A program made the translations under genes and the position numbers. The notes below the pieces were generated by a model. It saw nothing but the letters and a program-made list of their open reading frames with translations, searched no databases and was not told where the DNA came from. Shown here one piece after another: positions 28,612 through 38,847 of a DNA stretch of 64,000 bases (position 1 is its first letter; every line of letters starts with the position of its first letter). Origin of the DNA: Desulfobulbaceae bacterium (GTDB lineage Bacteria; Desulfobacterota; Desulfobulbia; Desulfobulbales; Desulfocapsaceae); contig JAITSS010000046.1 in the NCBI GenBank assembly GCA_031287565.1, forward strand, positions 124,001 to 188,000. The letters run 5' to 3'.

Positions 28612-30054
28612 TTAGGCCCGTTGGCGCAGGGCGGCCAGCAGACGCTCGTGGATGCCGTCGAAGCCGCCATTCGATAAAATCGCCACCACATCATTTTGCC
28701 GCAATTCAGGAAGCAAAGCCGCGATCATTGCGGTGGCGTCGGCGAAGACGCGGGCGTTTTTCCCCCTTTGCCGTAGGTCGTCGGTCAGGCGCTTTGAGGA
28801 AAACATCAGCTCCGGCGCGACCGTATCCAAAGGCAGCGGCTGGCGCAGCAGAATCATATCGGCCTCGTCAAAGGCTTTGGCGTAATCATTTTGAAACACC
28901 GCCCGCCGCGATGAATTGGTGCGCGGCTCGAAGACGGCGATGAGCCGCTGGCCGACATAGGCCGACTTCAGCGCCGTCAGCGTTTCTTTCACCGCCGTCG
29001 GATGATGGGCGAAATCGTCGATCACCGTCACCCCGCATTCCACGCCACGCACTTCCTGCCGTCGTTTGACCCCGGCAAAAGCCATGAGGCCCGCCGCAAT
29101 CGTCGCGGCATCCAAACCCAGGTCGGCTAAGAGTGCGATAACCGCCAGGGCGTTGAGACAATTGTGGCGTCCGGGCGCGGGCAGCGTGAAATCACCAAAG
29201 AGTTGTCCACGATATAATGCCTTGAAATAACTTGTATTTCCTTCGTGGCGCACATCAACCAGTCGCCAGTCGCGCTCCGGGGCCAGACCATAGCCCAGCA
29301 CACGGCAATCCGCCTTCGCCGCCACTTCGGCCACATTCGGCTCGTCAAGGTGGGCCACCAGCAGACCGTCTTTCGGTGGTAGCGCGACCAAACCGGCAAA
29401 GGCGTTTTTCACCGCCTGAAGGTCGGCGAAAATGTCGGCGTGGTCGAATTCGAGCGAGGTGAGAATCGCCGCCCACGGCTGATAGTGGAGAAATTTCGAT
29501 CCCTTATCGAAAAAGGCCGTGTCGTATTCGTCGCCTTCCAGCACCACGCATTGGCCGGCGCCCAGCCGAAAGTTGCCGCCAAATTCGCGGACGATGCCGC
29601 CTATCATAAAAGAAGGATCAAGACCGGCGTGGTTGAGCGCCGTGGCCAGGATCGAAGCGGTGGTGGTTTTGCCGTGCGTGCCGGCGACCACCAGCGATTT
29701 TTTGCCCGCGATGAAAAATTGGGCCAGCGCCTGCGGAAAAGAGAGATAGGCGATACCGAGCCTGGCCAGTTCTTGCGCCTCCGGATTGTTTTTGCTGATG
29801 ACGTTGCCGACAATCGCCAGGTCGGGGTGCGGATGCAGATTTTCGGCGGCGTAAGGGCTTTTGATGGCGATACCGGCCTGGGCGAGAAAGTCGGACATCG
29901 GCGGATACACCTGATTATCGCTGCCTGTTACTTCATAGCCGCTTTTTTTCAGCATTCCGGCCAGGGCGGCCATGCCGGTGCCGCAGACGCCCAGCAGATG
30001 GATATGCCGGATGCGCTCCGGGCGACGATTTCGCTGTGGATCGAGTTCGTTCAT
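28612..30054 (-). CDS. mpl: UDP-N-acetylmuramate:L-alanyl-gamma-D-glutamyl-meso-DAP ligase
   Basis: HLLGVCGTGMAALAGMLKKSGYEVTGSD, VAGTHGKTTTASILA, DDFAHHPTAV. Confidence 0.92.
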   Translation of the reverse strand: MNELDPQRNRRPERIRHIHLLGVCGTGMAALAGMLKKSGYEVTGSDNQVYPPMSDFLAQAGIAIKSPYAAENLHPHPDLAIVGNVISKNNPEAQELARLGIAYLSFPQALAQFFIAGKKSLVVAGTHGKTTTASILATALNHAGLDPSFMIGGIVREFGGNFRLGAGQCVVLEGDEYDTAFFDKGSKFLHYQPWAAILTSLEFDHADIFADLQAVKNAFAGLVALPPKDGLLVAHLDEPNVAEVAAKADCRVLGYGLAPERDWRLVDVRHEGNTSYFKALYRGQLFGDFTLPAPGRHNCLNALAVIALLADLGLDAATIAAGLMAFAGVKRRQEVRGVECGVTVIDDFAHHPTAVKETLTALKSAYVGQRLIAVFEPRTNSSRRAVFQNDYAKAFDEADMILLRQPLPLDTVAPELMFSSKRLTDDLRQRGKNARVFADATAMIAALLPELRQNDVVAILSNGGFDGIHERLLAALRQRA

Positions 30055-30384
30055 AATGTTGTTTTTTCGCCTGAATTGAATCCGATTGTTGACAGGGGGG
30101 CCTCTTTCGCCCAGATTGTCGGCAAGGTTTTGGCGCGCGAAATCATCTGCTTTCATGCTCCCGCCGCTACGAACCCAGCGAGGGTACGGTGGAACACGCT
30201 TTTCCGCCAGTTTTTCTTGTCTGGGGAGGCGCCGCTTCGGTAACTGCCGGATTTTTGCGACAAAGGCGGCGTTCTTAGGCCGTTTTGTAATTTCTGTTGT
30301 TCGGCGCTACAATATTGTTTGCCGTTCGTGCGATGCGCTTACATTTTACTGTCAGGGAAGAGCCATGTTGAATGGAAAAAGCAT

Positions 30385-32787
30385 ATGTTGAAAACTGCCC
30401 TGCGCCGATTGCCCCTCAGGTGGCGGCTGGTCATCGGCATCGTTTCGCTCCATGCCGTTCTGATGACTATTTTTGTCAGCGACCTGGCGCGGCGGCAGCA
30501 AGCGTATCTGCGCCAGGAATTTGTCGAAAACGCCGTCGGCGTCGCCCAGGTGTTGGCCGCCGCCAGCGTTCCATGGATCATGGCCGAAAACACCGATGGC
30601 TTGGAGACGGTGCTCGATGCGCAACGGCGCATTCCCGACGCGCTCCGCGCCATGGCGCTGTCGCCCGGCGGTCGGCTGCTGGCGCATACCGATCACGCGC
30701 TCACCGGCCAATACGTCGATGACCCGTTCACCGCGCGTTTGCGCACGGCCAAGGCGGTCATTCACCTGCTGGTCGATGACGAGAATCTGCTCGACATTGC
30801 CTGCCCGGTGATGAATGAAGGCCGCTTTATCGGCTGGGCGCGGGTCGCCTTTTCCAAGGCGAGTGTCAATGGCGAAGCGCGTTCGATCGCCTGGCGCAGC
30901 GGCTTGTGGCTGGCTTTGACGATTCTCGTCGGTTTGGCGCTGGCTTTAGTCACCGCCCAAAGCCTGACTCGTGGAATTGGCCATTTAATGACCGTCGTTA
31001 AAAATTTTAAGGACGGTGACGAAGGTATTCGCGCTGACCTCGAACGCGGCGACGAGCTGGGGCGACTGGCTGCAAGTATGAACGACATGCTCGACGCGGT
31101 GGCGCGCCAGCGACGCATCACCGAGGAGGCGCGGGCGCAGTTGGCCAAAGCCCTGTACGAGTATGAGGCGATCGTCGTCTCGTTGCAGGACGCCAACCAG
31201 CAATTGAACGACGAGGTTGAAAAACGCGGCCAGGCGGAACAATCGTTACTCGCCGAAAAAGAGCGCCTGTCTGTGACCTTGGCTTCAATCACCGAAGGCG
31301 TTATCGCCTGCGATTTGCATGGCCTGATCGTGTTGATGAACAGCGTCGCTGAAGGCTTGACTGGCTGGACTTTTGGCGATGCGCGGGGGCGTCCGGCGAC
31401 GGAAATTTTTCGTCTTACCGGGCGGCAGTCGGGGCCGTTGCCGGAAGACCCGTTGCGGCGAGCCATGGACCAAGGCCGGGTGACGCTTTTACCGGAAGCC
31501 ACCTGTTTGCTGGGCCGCGATGGTCTGAGTCTTTCGGTTTCCGGGAGTTGCGCGCCGATTCGCGATCAAGTCGGGCGGCCGATTGGCGGCATCTTCGTTT
31601 TCCACGACACTTCGGCCCAGGAAGCGATCCGCGAACAGATGTTTAAGATCAGAAAGTTGGAATCGCTCGGCGTCCTGGCCGGTGGTCTGGCCCATGATTT
31701 CAACAACATCCTCACCGGTATTTTGGGTAATATCGGCATGGCGCGGATGCGCGTCGCGTCGGACGACCCGCTTACTCCTTTGCTGACTGGCGCCGAAAAC
31801 GCCGCCGGGCGGGCCAGGCGGCTGACTGAGCAGTTGCTGACCTTTGCCAAAGGCGGCGAGCCAGTGCGGCAAAGCGCCCAAATCGAGGAAATTATCCGCG
31901 ACACCTGCCAATTCACTTTGGCTGGTTCATCAACGCGGGCGCGTTTCGAGATTCCGGCGGATATTCACTGGGTGTATATGGATAGCGGCCAGATCAGCCA
32001 GGTCATTCAGAATATTGTCTTAAACGCCGCCGAGGCCATGCGCGGCAGCGGCGGCGAAATCGTCGTTTCCTGCGCCAATTGCCATATCGGCCCCGGCGAA
32101 TTCGCCACCGACGAGCCTCCGTCACTGCCGCTGACCGAAGGCGATTATGTGCGGGCGCGCTTTGTTGATGACGGTCCCGGCATCGAAGCGAAACACCTTG
32201 GCCGCATCTTCGATCCCTATTTCACCACCAAAGAAACCGGCAATGGTCTTGGACTGGCGATTTGTCACTCGATTATCAGAAAGCACAACGGTCATATTGA
32301 TGTGGTCTCGCCCGCGCCTTCCGGGCGGGGAACGATGTTTACCCTGTGGCTGCCCGCCAGCAGCGAAGCGCCACCCAGGGCGGCGACGAGCGGCGGCGAT
32401 TTTCATGCCGCCAAAGGCGTGGTGCTGGTGGTCGATGATGATGAAATCATCCGTGAGGTTGTTGGCAAAATGCTTGGCGCGGCCGGGTACACCGTGCTGT
32501 TCGCCAAAGAAGGACGCGAAGCCTTGGCCATCTACAGTGAGCGCCTGGACCGCAGACAAACCGTTGATTGTGTGATTCTCGATTTAACCATTCCCGGCGG
32601 CATGGGCGGCAAAAGCGCCATGGACGCCCTGTTGCGGCTCGACCCACAGGCCAAAGGCATTGTGACCAGCGGCTACGTCGGCGACTCGGTGGTGACAGAC
32701 TACAGCCAACACGGATTTGTCGGCGCCATCACCAAACCTTTCACCTTGAGTGAATTGCTGGCCGTGGTGCGGCGGGTGACGGCATAA
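30385..32787 (+). CDS. Hybrid sensor histidine kinase (HAMP-PAS-HisKA-HATPase-REC)
   Basis: GGLAHDFNNILTGILGNI, DDGPGIEAKHLGRIFDPYFTTKETGNGLGLAI, receiver VLVVDDDEIIREVV. Confidence 0.92.
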   Translation: MLKTALRRLPLRWRLVIGIVSLHAVLMTIFVSDLARRQQAYLRQEFVENAVGVAQVLAAASVPWIMAENTDGLETVLDAQRRIPDALRAMALSPGGRLLAHTDHALTGQYVDDPFTARLRTAKAVIHLLVDDENLLDIACPVMNEGRFIGWARVAFSKASVNGEARSIAWRSGLWLALTILVGLALALVTAQSLTRGIGHLMTVVKNFKDGDEGIRADLERGDELGRLAASMNDMLDAVARQRRITEEARAQLAKALYEYEAIVVSLQDANQQLNDEVEKRGQAEQSLLAEKERLSVTLASITEGVIACDLHGLIVLMNSVAEGLTGWTFGDARGRPATEIFRLTGRQSGPLPEDPLRRAMDQGRVTLLPEATCLLGRDGLSLSVSGSCAPIRDQVGRPIGGIFVFHDTSAQEAIREQMFKIRKLESLGVLAGGLAHDFNNILTGILGNIGMARMRVASDDPLTPLLTGAENAAGRARRLTEQLLTFAKGGEPVRQSAQIEEIIRDTCQFTLAGSSTRARFEIPADIHWVYMDSGQISQVIQNIVLNAAEAMRGSGGEIVVSCANCHIGPGEFATDEPPSLPLTEGDYVRARFVDDGPGIEAKHLGRIFDPYFTTKETGNGLGLAICHSIIRKHNGHIDVVSPAPSGRGTMFTLWLPASSEAPPRAATSGGDFHAAKGVVLVVDDDEIIREVVGKMLGAAGYTVLFAKEGREALAIYSERLDRRQTVDCVILDLTIPGGMGGKSAMDALLRLDPQAKGIVTSGYVGDSVVTDYSQHGFVGAITKPFTLSELLAVVRRVTA

Positions 32788-34621
32788 CGGCGTTTTTGTT
32801 TTGCCAGTATCGGTGGCGATTGGCGAGAAACATGGCCATGGCCACAGTCTTGCCGACGACCACCGCCGCCAGCTCGATTTCGTGGTTGATTTCTTCGCGC
32901 AGGACGCGGCGGCTGAGGATTGCCAGGGCGCGCCGGTCGAGATATTCCCAGGCCGGATGATTGGGCGTATGACACATATCCATAATCATGTCGCCAGCGG
33001 CGCGGATATAGATGGGAAAGGGCAGGGAGAAGGGCGATTTGCCGCGTCGCTTGGCGATGCTTTCAGGCAGATAGCCTTCTGTCGCCCGCCGGAACAGACC
33101 GCGATGCTGGCCATCGATGAGAAAATATTCCGGCGGCAGGGAAACCACGGCGGCGAGCAGCTCGTGGTCGAGAAAGGGATGCTGAAATCCCAGGCGGTAA
33201 TATCTGGAAAAAAAGCAAATAATCTCGTGTGTTTGGATGAACAGCGGGCCGAGAACGCCAGCGTGGATTTCTCTGGCTGTTGTCCGCTCGTGGCGCAGCA
33301 TATATTTTTTCCTTTTGCCGCCGGACGCCGCCCGCCACACATCGCCGTGCATCAGTGTCAGGCGGGAGAGCCGCGCTTCTTCCGCCGCGCCAAGATGCTT
33401 GACCCAATCATCGAGCCAGGCCGGGGCAAGTTGCGGCAGCAACCAGTGCCGAAAGATTTTCCAGCGTGAATGCCGGTATATTCGCGAAAATTCGCCCAAT
33501 ATTCGCCACAGACTTGGCCAGCGTCCCTGGATCAGAAGTTCCGGCAGGACGATTTCGCCTGGTAAAGAAACGCCTTCATCACCGCCGACGCCGGCAAAAA
33601 CCGCTGCTGCGTCCAGCTCGCCAATCGTTTGGTACAGTGGCCCGGAAATGGCGTAGTAGGGATTGGGCGAAAAGTTGCCCATGCGCTCGAAATATTCTTC
33701 CAGCCGGGGCAGGGGATTGGTGATTTCCTCATTGACCACCAGCAAAGGGACGCCGCAGTGGCGGGCGGCGTCCTGGGCGTAGGCTAGTTCATCGCGCCGC
33801 TCGTCGCGGTAGGTGGCGGCGAAGGTTCGGGTGACGGCGACCAGGCGTTCCGGCCCGGCGATTTCGCGTAAAAAACCCAAAAGCGCCGACGAATCCAGGC
33901 CGCCGCTCAGTTGGACGACAATTTTTCCCGTATCCGGGCAACGTTTTCGTATCGCCTGGGCCATCAGCTCGCGGAGCCGCGCCGCCGGGTTTGGCGATGC
34001 GGCTGGAGTCGGGGCGGGCGTTAAGTTCCAATACGCCTGCCTGCGCGCCGCGCCGCGCTGAAAAACCAGCGTCTGGCCGGGTGGCAAAACCCGGACGCCG
34101 CCTTCGATGCAGGCATCCATCGCCGAAACATTGTTGGCGAGAAAATCGGCCATGTACTCAACATCAATCGGCGGCGGCGCGGCTCGTAGGTGGCGGAGAC
34201 CGGCCAGGTTGCTGGCGACGGCCAAACAGTCGCCATCGACGCTGTAGTAGAGCGATTGCAGGCCGAGGCGGTCGCGGGCCAGGATAATTTTTTCATGCTG
34301 TGAGTCGGCCAGGGCGAAGGCGAATTCGCCGTCAATATCTGACAAAAAATCGTCATTATATTGACAATAAGCGTCAATGCAGCGTTGGGCGTCGTTTGCC
34401 GACGCGGCGAAAAAATCCATGGCCCCGACGCAGAGACAATCTCGCCGTCTAAGCGCCAGGGCCTCGTCGCGTTTCCATGCGCCGTCGGCATCCTGGACGT
34501 ACACGGCGGCGCGGAGACCTGGCTCGTGCGTGCTGTCGGTCGGCCATGGCGCGATGAAGCGGGTTGTTTCCGCGTCGCCAAAGGCCAACAAGGCCGCGAA
34601 TGCTGGCGGCGGACGCCTCAT
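32741..34621 (-). CDS. Asparagine synthase-like protein (AsnB / lasso-cyclase superfamily)
   Basis: GATase-like FLSDIDGEFAFALAD...RDRLGLQSLYYS; PP-loop VVQLSGGLDSSALLGFL; GVGGDEGVSLPGE; no Cys2 at the N-terminus. Confidence 0.85.
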   Translation of the reverse strand: MRRPPPAFAALLAFGDAETTRFIAPWPTDSTHEPGLRAAVYVQDADGAWKRDEALALRRRDCLCVGAMDFFAASANDAQRCIDAYCQYNDDFLSDIDGEFAFALADSQHEKIILARDRLGLQSLYYSVDGDCLAVASNLAGLRHLRAAPPPIDVEYMADFLANNVSAMDACIEGGVRVLPPGQTLVFQRGAARRQAYWNLTPAPTPAASPNPAARLRELMAQAIRKRCPDTGKIVVQLSGGLDSSALLGFLREIAGPERLVAVTRTFAATYRDERRDELAYAQDAARHCGVPLLVVNEEITNPLPRLEEYFERMGNFSPNPYYAISGPLYQTIGELDAAAVFAGVGGDEGVSLPGEIVLPELLIQGRWPSLWRILGEFSRIYRHSRWKIFRHWLLPQLAPAWLDDWVKHLGAAEEARLSRLTLMHGDVWRAASGGKRKKYMLRHERTTAREIHAGVLGPLFIQTHEIICFFSRYYRLGFQHPFLDHELLAAVVSLPPEYFLIDGQHRGLFRRATEGYLPESIAKRRGKSPFSLPFPIYIRAAGDMIMDMCHTPNHPAWEYLDRRALAILSRRVLREEINHEIELAAVVVGKTVAMAMFLANRHRYWQNKNAVMPSPAAPRPAIHSR

Positions 34622-35337
34622 TTTTCGGCCAGCGCCTGGGCGATTTCCGCTTTCACGCTTTTCGCCATGGCTACCGGGTCGGCGGCATTCTTGATTGGTC
34701 GTCCGATCACCACATAATCAGCGCCGTTTTTGATCGCTTCTCTGGCTGTGGCCACCCGCTTCTGGTCGTCGCCGCCGATTTCGTCAATATTTTTCCCCGG
34801 CCTGATGCCCGGTGTAACGATGATGAAATCGCTTGTCGCCGCGCCGCGCAAAGCTTTCGCTTCCAGACCCGACGAGACCACGCCGTCGCAACCCAGGGCT
34901 ATGGCCTTTTTCGCCCGTAGCAACACCAAATCGGCAATTGTGCCGGACATGCCCATCTGCCGCATGTCCGATTCATCGAAGCTGGTTAACACCGTCACCG
35001 CCAACAGCTTCATCTCGCCTTTTTTTCGCGCGACGGCGGCGCGGATGATTGGGTCGTTGCCGTGAATCGTGGCGAAGGTGACGCTGTGGCCTTGCAGTTG
35101 CTCGACGGCCAGGGCCACGGTTTCCGGAATGTCGAAAAATTTCAGATCGACCATGACTTTGCCGCCGCGCTCGGCGACGTAATCAATCACTTCCCACCAA
35201 CCGGCGAGGAACAGTTGCAGGCCAACCTTGAAAAAGCCGATTTCGCCGCGCAGCAAATCGACCAGGCGTTTCGCTTCGCCGACATCGGCGACATCCAGGG
35301 CGAAGATGATGCGTTCGTGCAAAGGAATATCGTTCAT
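34618..35337 (-). CDS. pyrF: Orotidine 5'-phosphate decarboxylase
   Basis: IIFALDVADVGEAKRLVD, VMVDLKFFDIPETV, PGIRPG, VIGRPI. Confidence 0.95.
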   Translation of the reverse strand: MNDIPLHERIIFALDVADVGEAKRLVDLLRGEIGFFKVGLQLFLAGWWEVIDYVAERGGKVMVDLKFFDIPETVALAVEQLQGHSVTFATIHGNDPIIRAAVARKKGEMKLLAVTVLTSFDESDMRQMGMSGTIADLVLLRAKKAIALGCDGVVSSGLEAKALRGAATSDFIIVTPGIRPGKNIDEIGGDDQKRVATAREAIKNGADYVVIGRPIKNAADPVAMAKSVKAEIAQALAEK

Positions 35338-35543
35338 AGTTTGTGCCGTATTTTTTGGGGATGGAAGCGGCGAGTTTCGTGACGCCGCCGGGGAAACAGC
35401 CAGTATACCGGAAGCGATTGGCCGATAGAAACGGATTTTTCCCCGCAGGCGTGGCCTGAGCCGCTTGCCGTCAGCGTCTATGGCGTGCTACCCTGCGGGC
35501 GGCGCATGTTGGCCGCAAGAATAATCTATACTAAAGAAAAACT

Positions 35544-36557
35544 ATGTCGATTCGCGGATTTGTTCTCTTTCTGTCCCTAACCGCCGCTCTGTTCACCGCC
35601 ACGTTTTCCGCCTCTGCCGTGACCGTCAACGAGGCGCGAGAAGCGGCGCGACCAAAACAAAGCGCGCCGCCACCGCCGATTCATGTCGGTGATGATTCGG
35701 CGATGACGATTACCCAGGCGGCGATTTTGGGCCTGGTCGAAGGGCTGACCGAATATCTGCCGGTCAGCTCGACCGGCCATCTGCTGCTGGCGGAAAAACT
35801 CATGGGCCTGGACGCCGACGCCGGTTTGAGCGCGGACGAGGCGGCGCGGCGCAAAGACGCCATCGAAGCCTATATCATCTGCATCCAGGCCGGGGCGATT
35901 ATTGCGGTTCTGGGCCTGTATTTCCGCCGTGTCCGACAAATGGGCGCCGGACTGACCAAAAAAGACCCGCAAGGGCGACGGCTCATCGTCAATATCCTGG
36001 CCGGTTTTGTCCCGGCGGCGGTCATCGGTCTGCTGTGCGGCAAATATATCAAGATGTGGCTCTTTGGTTCCTGGCCGGTGGTGGCGGCCTGGTTCGTCGG
36101 TGGCGTCCTGATTTTACTTGTCCATTATCGTCAGGCCGGACGTCGGCGCGCGGGCCTCGATTTGGAGGCCATGACCTGGAAGATGGCGCTTATTGTCGGT
36201 CTGATGCAGTGCGTCGCCATGTGGCCGGGCGTCAGCCGCAGCCTCGTGACGATTGTCGGCGGCCTGCTGAGCGGCTTGTCGCTCTCGGCGGCGGTGGAAT
36301 TCAGCTTTCTTTTAGGGCTTATCACTTTGGGCGCGGCCACCGCCTATGACGCGCTGAAACATGGTCAGGAAATGCTGAGCATGTTCAGCCCGGCCGCGCT
36401 CATGACTGGCGTCTTGTTCGCCTTCGTCTCGGCGGTGGCGGCGGTGCGCTGGATGGTCGCCTATCTCAACAAACACAGCATGGCGATTTTCGGCTATTAC
36501 CGCGTGATTCTGGCGCTTGTGGTCGGCGGCCTGCTTCTTTGCGGCGCTATGAATTGA
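35544..36557 (+). CDS. uppP: Undecaprenyl-diphosphatase UppP with N-terminal signal-like extension
   Basis: GLVEGLTEYLPVSSTGHLLL, WPGVSRSLVTIVGGLLSGLS. Confidence 0.93.
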   Translation: MSIRGFVLFLSLTAALFTATFSASAVTVNEAREAARPKQSAPPPPIHVGDDSAMTITQAAILGLVEGLTEYLPVSSTGHLLLAEKLMGLDADAGLSADEAARRKDAIEAYIICIQAGAIIAVLGLYFRRVRQMGAGLTKKDPQGRRLIVNILAGFVPAAVIGLLCGKYIKMWLFGSWPVVAAWFVGGVLILLVHYRQAGRRRAGLDLEAMTWKMALIVGLMQCVAMWPGVSRSLVTIVGGLLSGLSLSAAVEFSFLLGLITLGAATAYDALKHGQEMLSMFSPAALMTGVLFAFVSAVAAVRWMVAYLNKHSMAIFGYYRVILALVVGGLLLCGAMN

Positions 36558-36570
36558 AGGTGTGAACATC

Positions 36571-36927
36571 ATGCGGCGCTTGGCCTTGTTCATTGTCATC
36601 ATCTGCGGATTGTCGCTTTGTCACCAGACAGCTCTGGCCGATGAAACGTCCGTCATCCTGATCAACCACACCGGCGCGGCGATGACCGCGCTGCGTTTCA
36701 GCCCATCGCTTGCCGATGATTGGAGCGATAATCTGCTGGAACAAGCCCTCGAAAACGATGATGAAGTCGAAATTCCCTTTGCCGCCGACGCCGAAACCGA
36801 ACTCTGGGATATGAAAACCACCGACCAGAACGGCGTGGACACCGAATGGCCGGGCCTTGCGCCCGCCGAGACGCGGCAGGTCGTCCTGTCTTTTGAAGAC
36901 GGCGAACCGGTCTTGTCGTATCAATAA
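36571..36927 (+). CDS. Small secreted protein of unknown function
   Basis: Signal peptide MRRLALFIVIICGLSLCHQTALA; 118 aa. Confidence 0.55.
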   Translation: MRRLALFIVIICGLSLCHQTALADETSVILINHTGAAMTALRFSPSLADDWSDNLLEQALENDDEVEIPFAADAETELWDMKTTDQNGVDTEWPGLAPAETRQVVLSFEDGEPVLSYQ

Positions 36928-36937
36928 TTTCGAGAAT

Positions 36938-38221
36938 ATGGACAGCTGCGTGGTTATTGGCTCCGGCCCGGCTGGTCTGATGGCCGCCGACATGGTGTTG
37001 AGCGCGGGCATCGCGGTCGATTTGTATGAGGCCATGCCCACACCGGCCCGCAAGTTGCTGGCGGCGGGCGGCGGCGGCCTGAACTTGACCACCGAAGAAG
37101 AATTCGCCGTCTTCCTCAGCCGTTATCCTGGCCGCGATAAGGAGCTATCGCCCTTTCTGCGCGATTTCGGGCCTGGCGAAGCGCGGGCCTGGGCGCAATC
37201 GCTGGGTGTCGCCACCACGGTTGGCGCGAGCGGTAGGGTGTATCCGGTCTCGCGAACATCGGTCGAACTGACGCGCAATTGGTTGTCCCGGCTGGAAAAT
37301 CTTGGTTTGCGCCTGCGACTTGGCTACCGTTGGCAGGGCTGGGATGAGGCCGGACGGCTGCGCTTTATGACCGAAAAAGGCCAATGCGCCGTCTGCGCCA
37401 AAGCGACGGTTCTGGCCCTTGGCGGCGGCAGTCATCCGCAGCTTGGCGCGACCGGTGAATGGCGGCGGATACTGGCAAGGCTTGGTTGCGCCATCGCGCC
37501 GTTTCGCCCGGCTAATTGCGGTTTTGAGGTCGATTTTTCCGCGCATTTCCGCGAGCGTTTCGCGGCGACGCGGCCACCGCTGAAAAATGTGATCCTGACG
37601 TTTCAGGGCGAAAAGGGAAATTTTCGTTTTCGTTTTCAGCGGCGCGGCGAATGCCTGGTCACGGAATACGGCTTGGAAGGTTCTTTGCTGTACGCCTGCG
37701 GTTTTCTGTTGCGCGACAGCCTGGAGGCCGGGCGACCAACGCGCCTTCACCTTGACCTGTTCCCCGATTCGTCGTCGGCGACGCTTGCGACGAAACTGCG
37801 GCGACCGCAGGGTTCGCGCAGCCTGGCCGCCTATCTGGAAAAATGTCTGCGTCTGACCGGCGTTCGTCGTGGCCTGGCCTATGAATTCATTGATAAAGCG
37901 CTGTTCGCCGCGCCGGAGGCCTTGGCTGCGGCTTTGAAAGATGTGGTCATCCCGCTTCGGCGGCCACGACCGCTGGCCGAAGCGATTTCCACCGCTGGCG
38001 GCCTGTGTTTTGCCGAACTTGACGACCATCTGATGCTGCGCCGCCGCCCAGGCCTGTTCTGCTGCGGCGAAATGCTTGATTGGGAAGCGCCGACCGGCGG
38101 CTATCTGCTCACCGCCTGTTTGGCCACCGGGCGCGCCGCCGGGCTGGCGGCCAAAGATTGGCTGGAACAAGGCGCGGCCCTTGGCAAATCCGGCGGCGGG
38201 AACTACGATTTTTCAATCTGA
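36938..38221 (+). CDS. TIGR03862/HI0933-type FAD-dependent flavoprotein
   Basis: VVIGSGPAGLMAADMVLSAG, KLLAAGGGGLNLTTEE, GGYLLTACLATGRAAG. Confidence 0.88.
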   Translation: MDSCVVIGSGPAGLMAADMVLSAGIAVDLYEAMPTPARKLLAAGGGGLNLTTEEEFAVFLSRYPGRDKELSPFLRDFGPGEARAWAQSLGVATTVGASGRVYPVSRTSVELTRNWLSRLENLGLRLRLGYRWQGWDEAGRLRFMTEKGQCAVCAKATVLALGGGSHPQLGATGEWRRILARLGCAIAPFRPANCGFEVDFSAHFRERFAATRPPLKNVILTFQGEKGNFRFRFQRRGECLVTEYGLEGSLLYACGFLLRDSLEAGRPTRLHLDLFPDSSSATLATKLRRPQGSRSLAAYLEKCLRLTGVRRGLAYEFIDKALFAAPEALAAALKDVVIPLRRPRPLAEAISTAGGLCFAELDDHLMLRRRPGLFCCGEMLDWEAPTGGYLLTACLATGRAAGLAAKDWLEQGAALGKSGGGNYDFSI

Positions 38222-38259
38222 AGTAAACGCCAACCGCCTTCAATATTCAGGAGACCGCC

Positions 38260-38817
38260 ATGCGCTATCCGCTCGCCGCCGCCATTATGCTGATAAGCCT
38301 GGCGCTCACCGCCTGTTCGCCAGTCAATGTCAACCAGGATTATCTGCAATCATTTGATTTTACGCGCATCCACAAATACGCTTGGCGCGCCGAAACGCCG
38401 CCGACAAGCGCCGACCCGCGCATCAATAATCCACTTCTGCGCCAGCGCTTCCACGACGCCATTGACCAGACTTTGCGGCAGCGTGGCTACCAACTCGCCG
38501 ATAAGCCAGATGCCTTAATCGGCTACACTTACACCATCGTCAACCGTCTCGATTCCGATCAGTTCATCACCGATTACGGCTTCGGTTATGAGCGCCGCCG
38601 AGGCTTTGGCGCGTTTTTCGGCGCGACGCCTTACATCCGCCAATACAACGTCAGCCTTTTGGTCATTGATGTGTACGACGCCGACGGCAAACGACTGCTC
38701 TGGCGCGGCACTGGCTCGGAAATCCTCACCATCCGCGATAATCCGGCTGAATTGACGGCGGCGGTCAACCGCATGGTCGCGGAGATTCTCGCGCAGTTCC
38801 CGCCGCCCACCCCCTGA
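38260..38817 (+). CDS. DUF4136-like lipoprotein
   Basis: Lipobox LALTAC; FTRIHKYAW...IDQTLRQRGYQLADKPDALIGY. Confidence 0.8.
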   Translation: MRYPLAAAIMLISLALTACSPVNVNQDYLQSFDFTRIHKYAWRAETPPTSADPRINNPLLRQRFHDAIDQTLRQRGYQLADKPDALIGYTYTIVNRLDSDQFITDYGFGYERRRGFGAFFGATPYIRQYNVSLLVIDVYDADGKRLLWRGTGSEILTIRDNPAELTAAVNRMVAEILAQFPPPTP

Positions 38818-38847
38818 TCCACAGAAACGAATCGCGAGGAGACGCTC

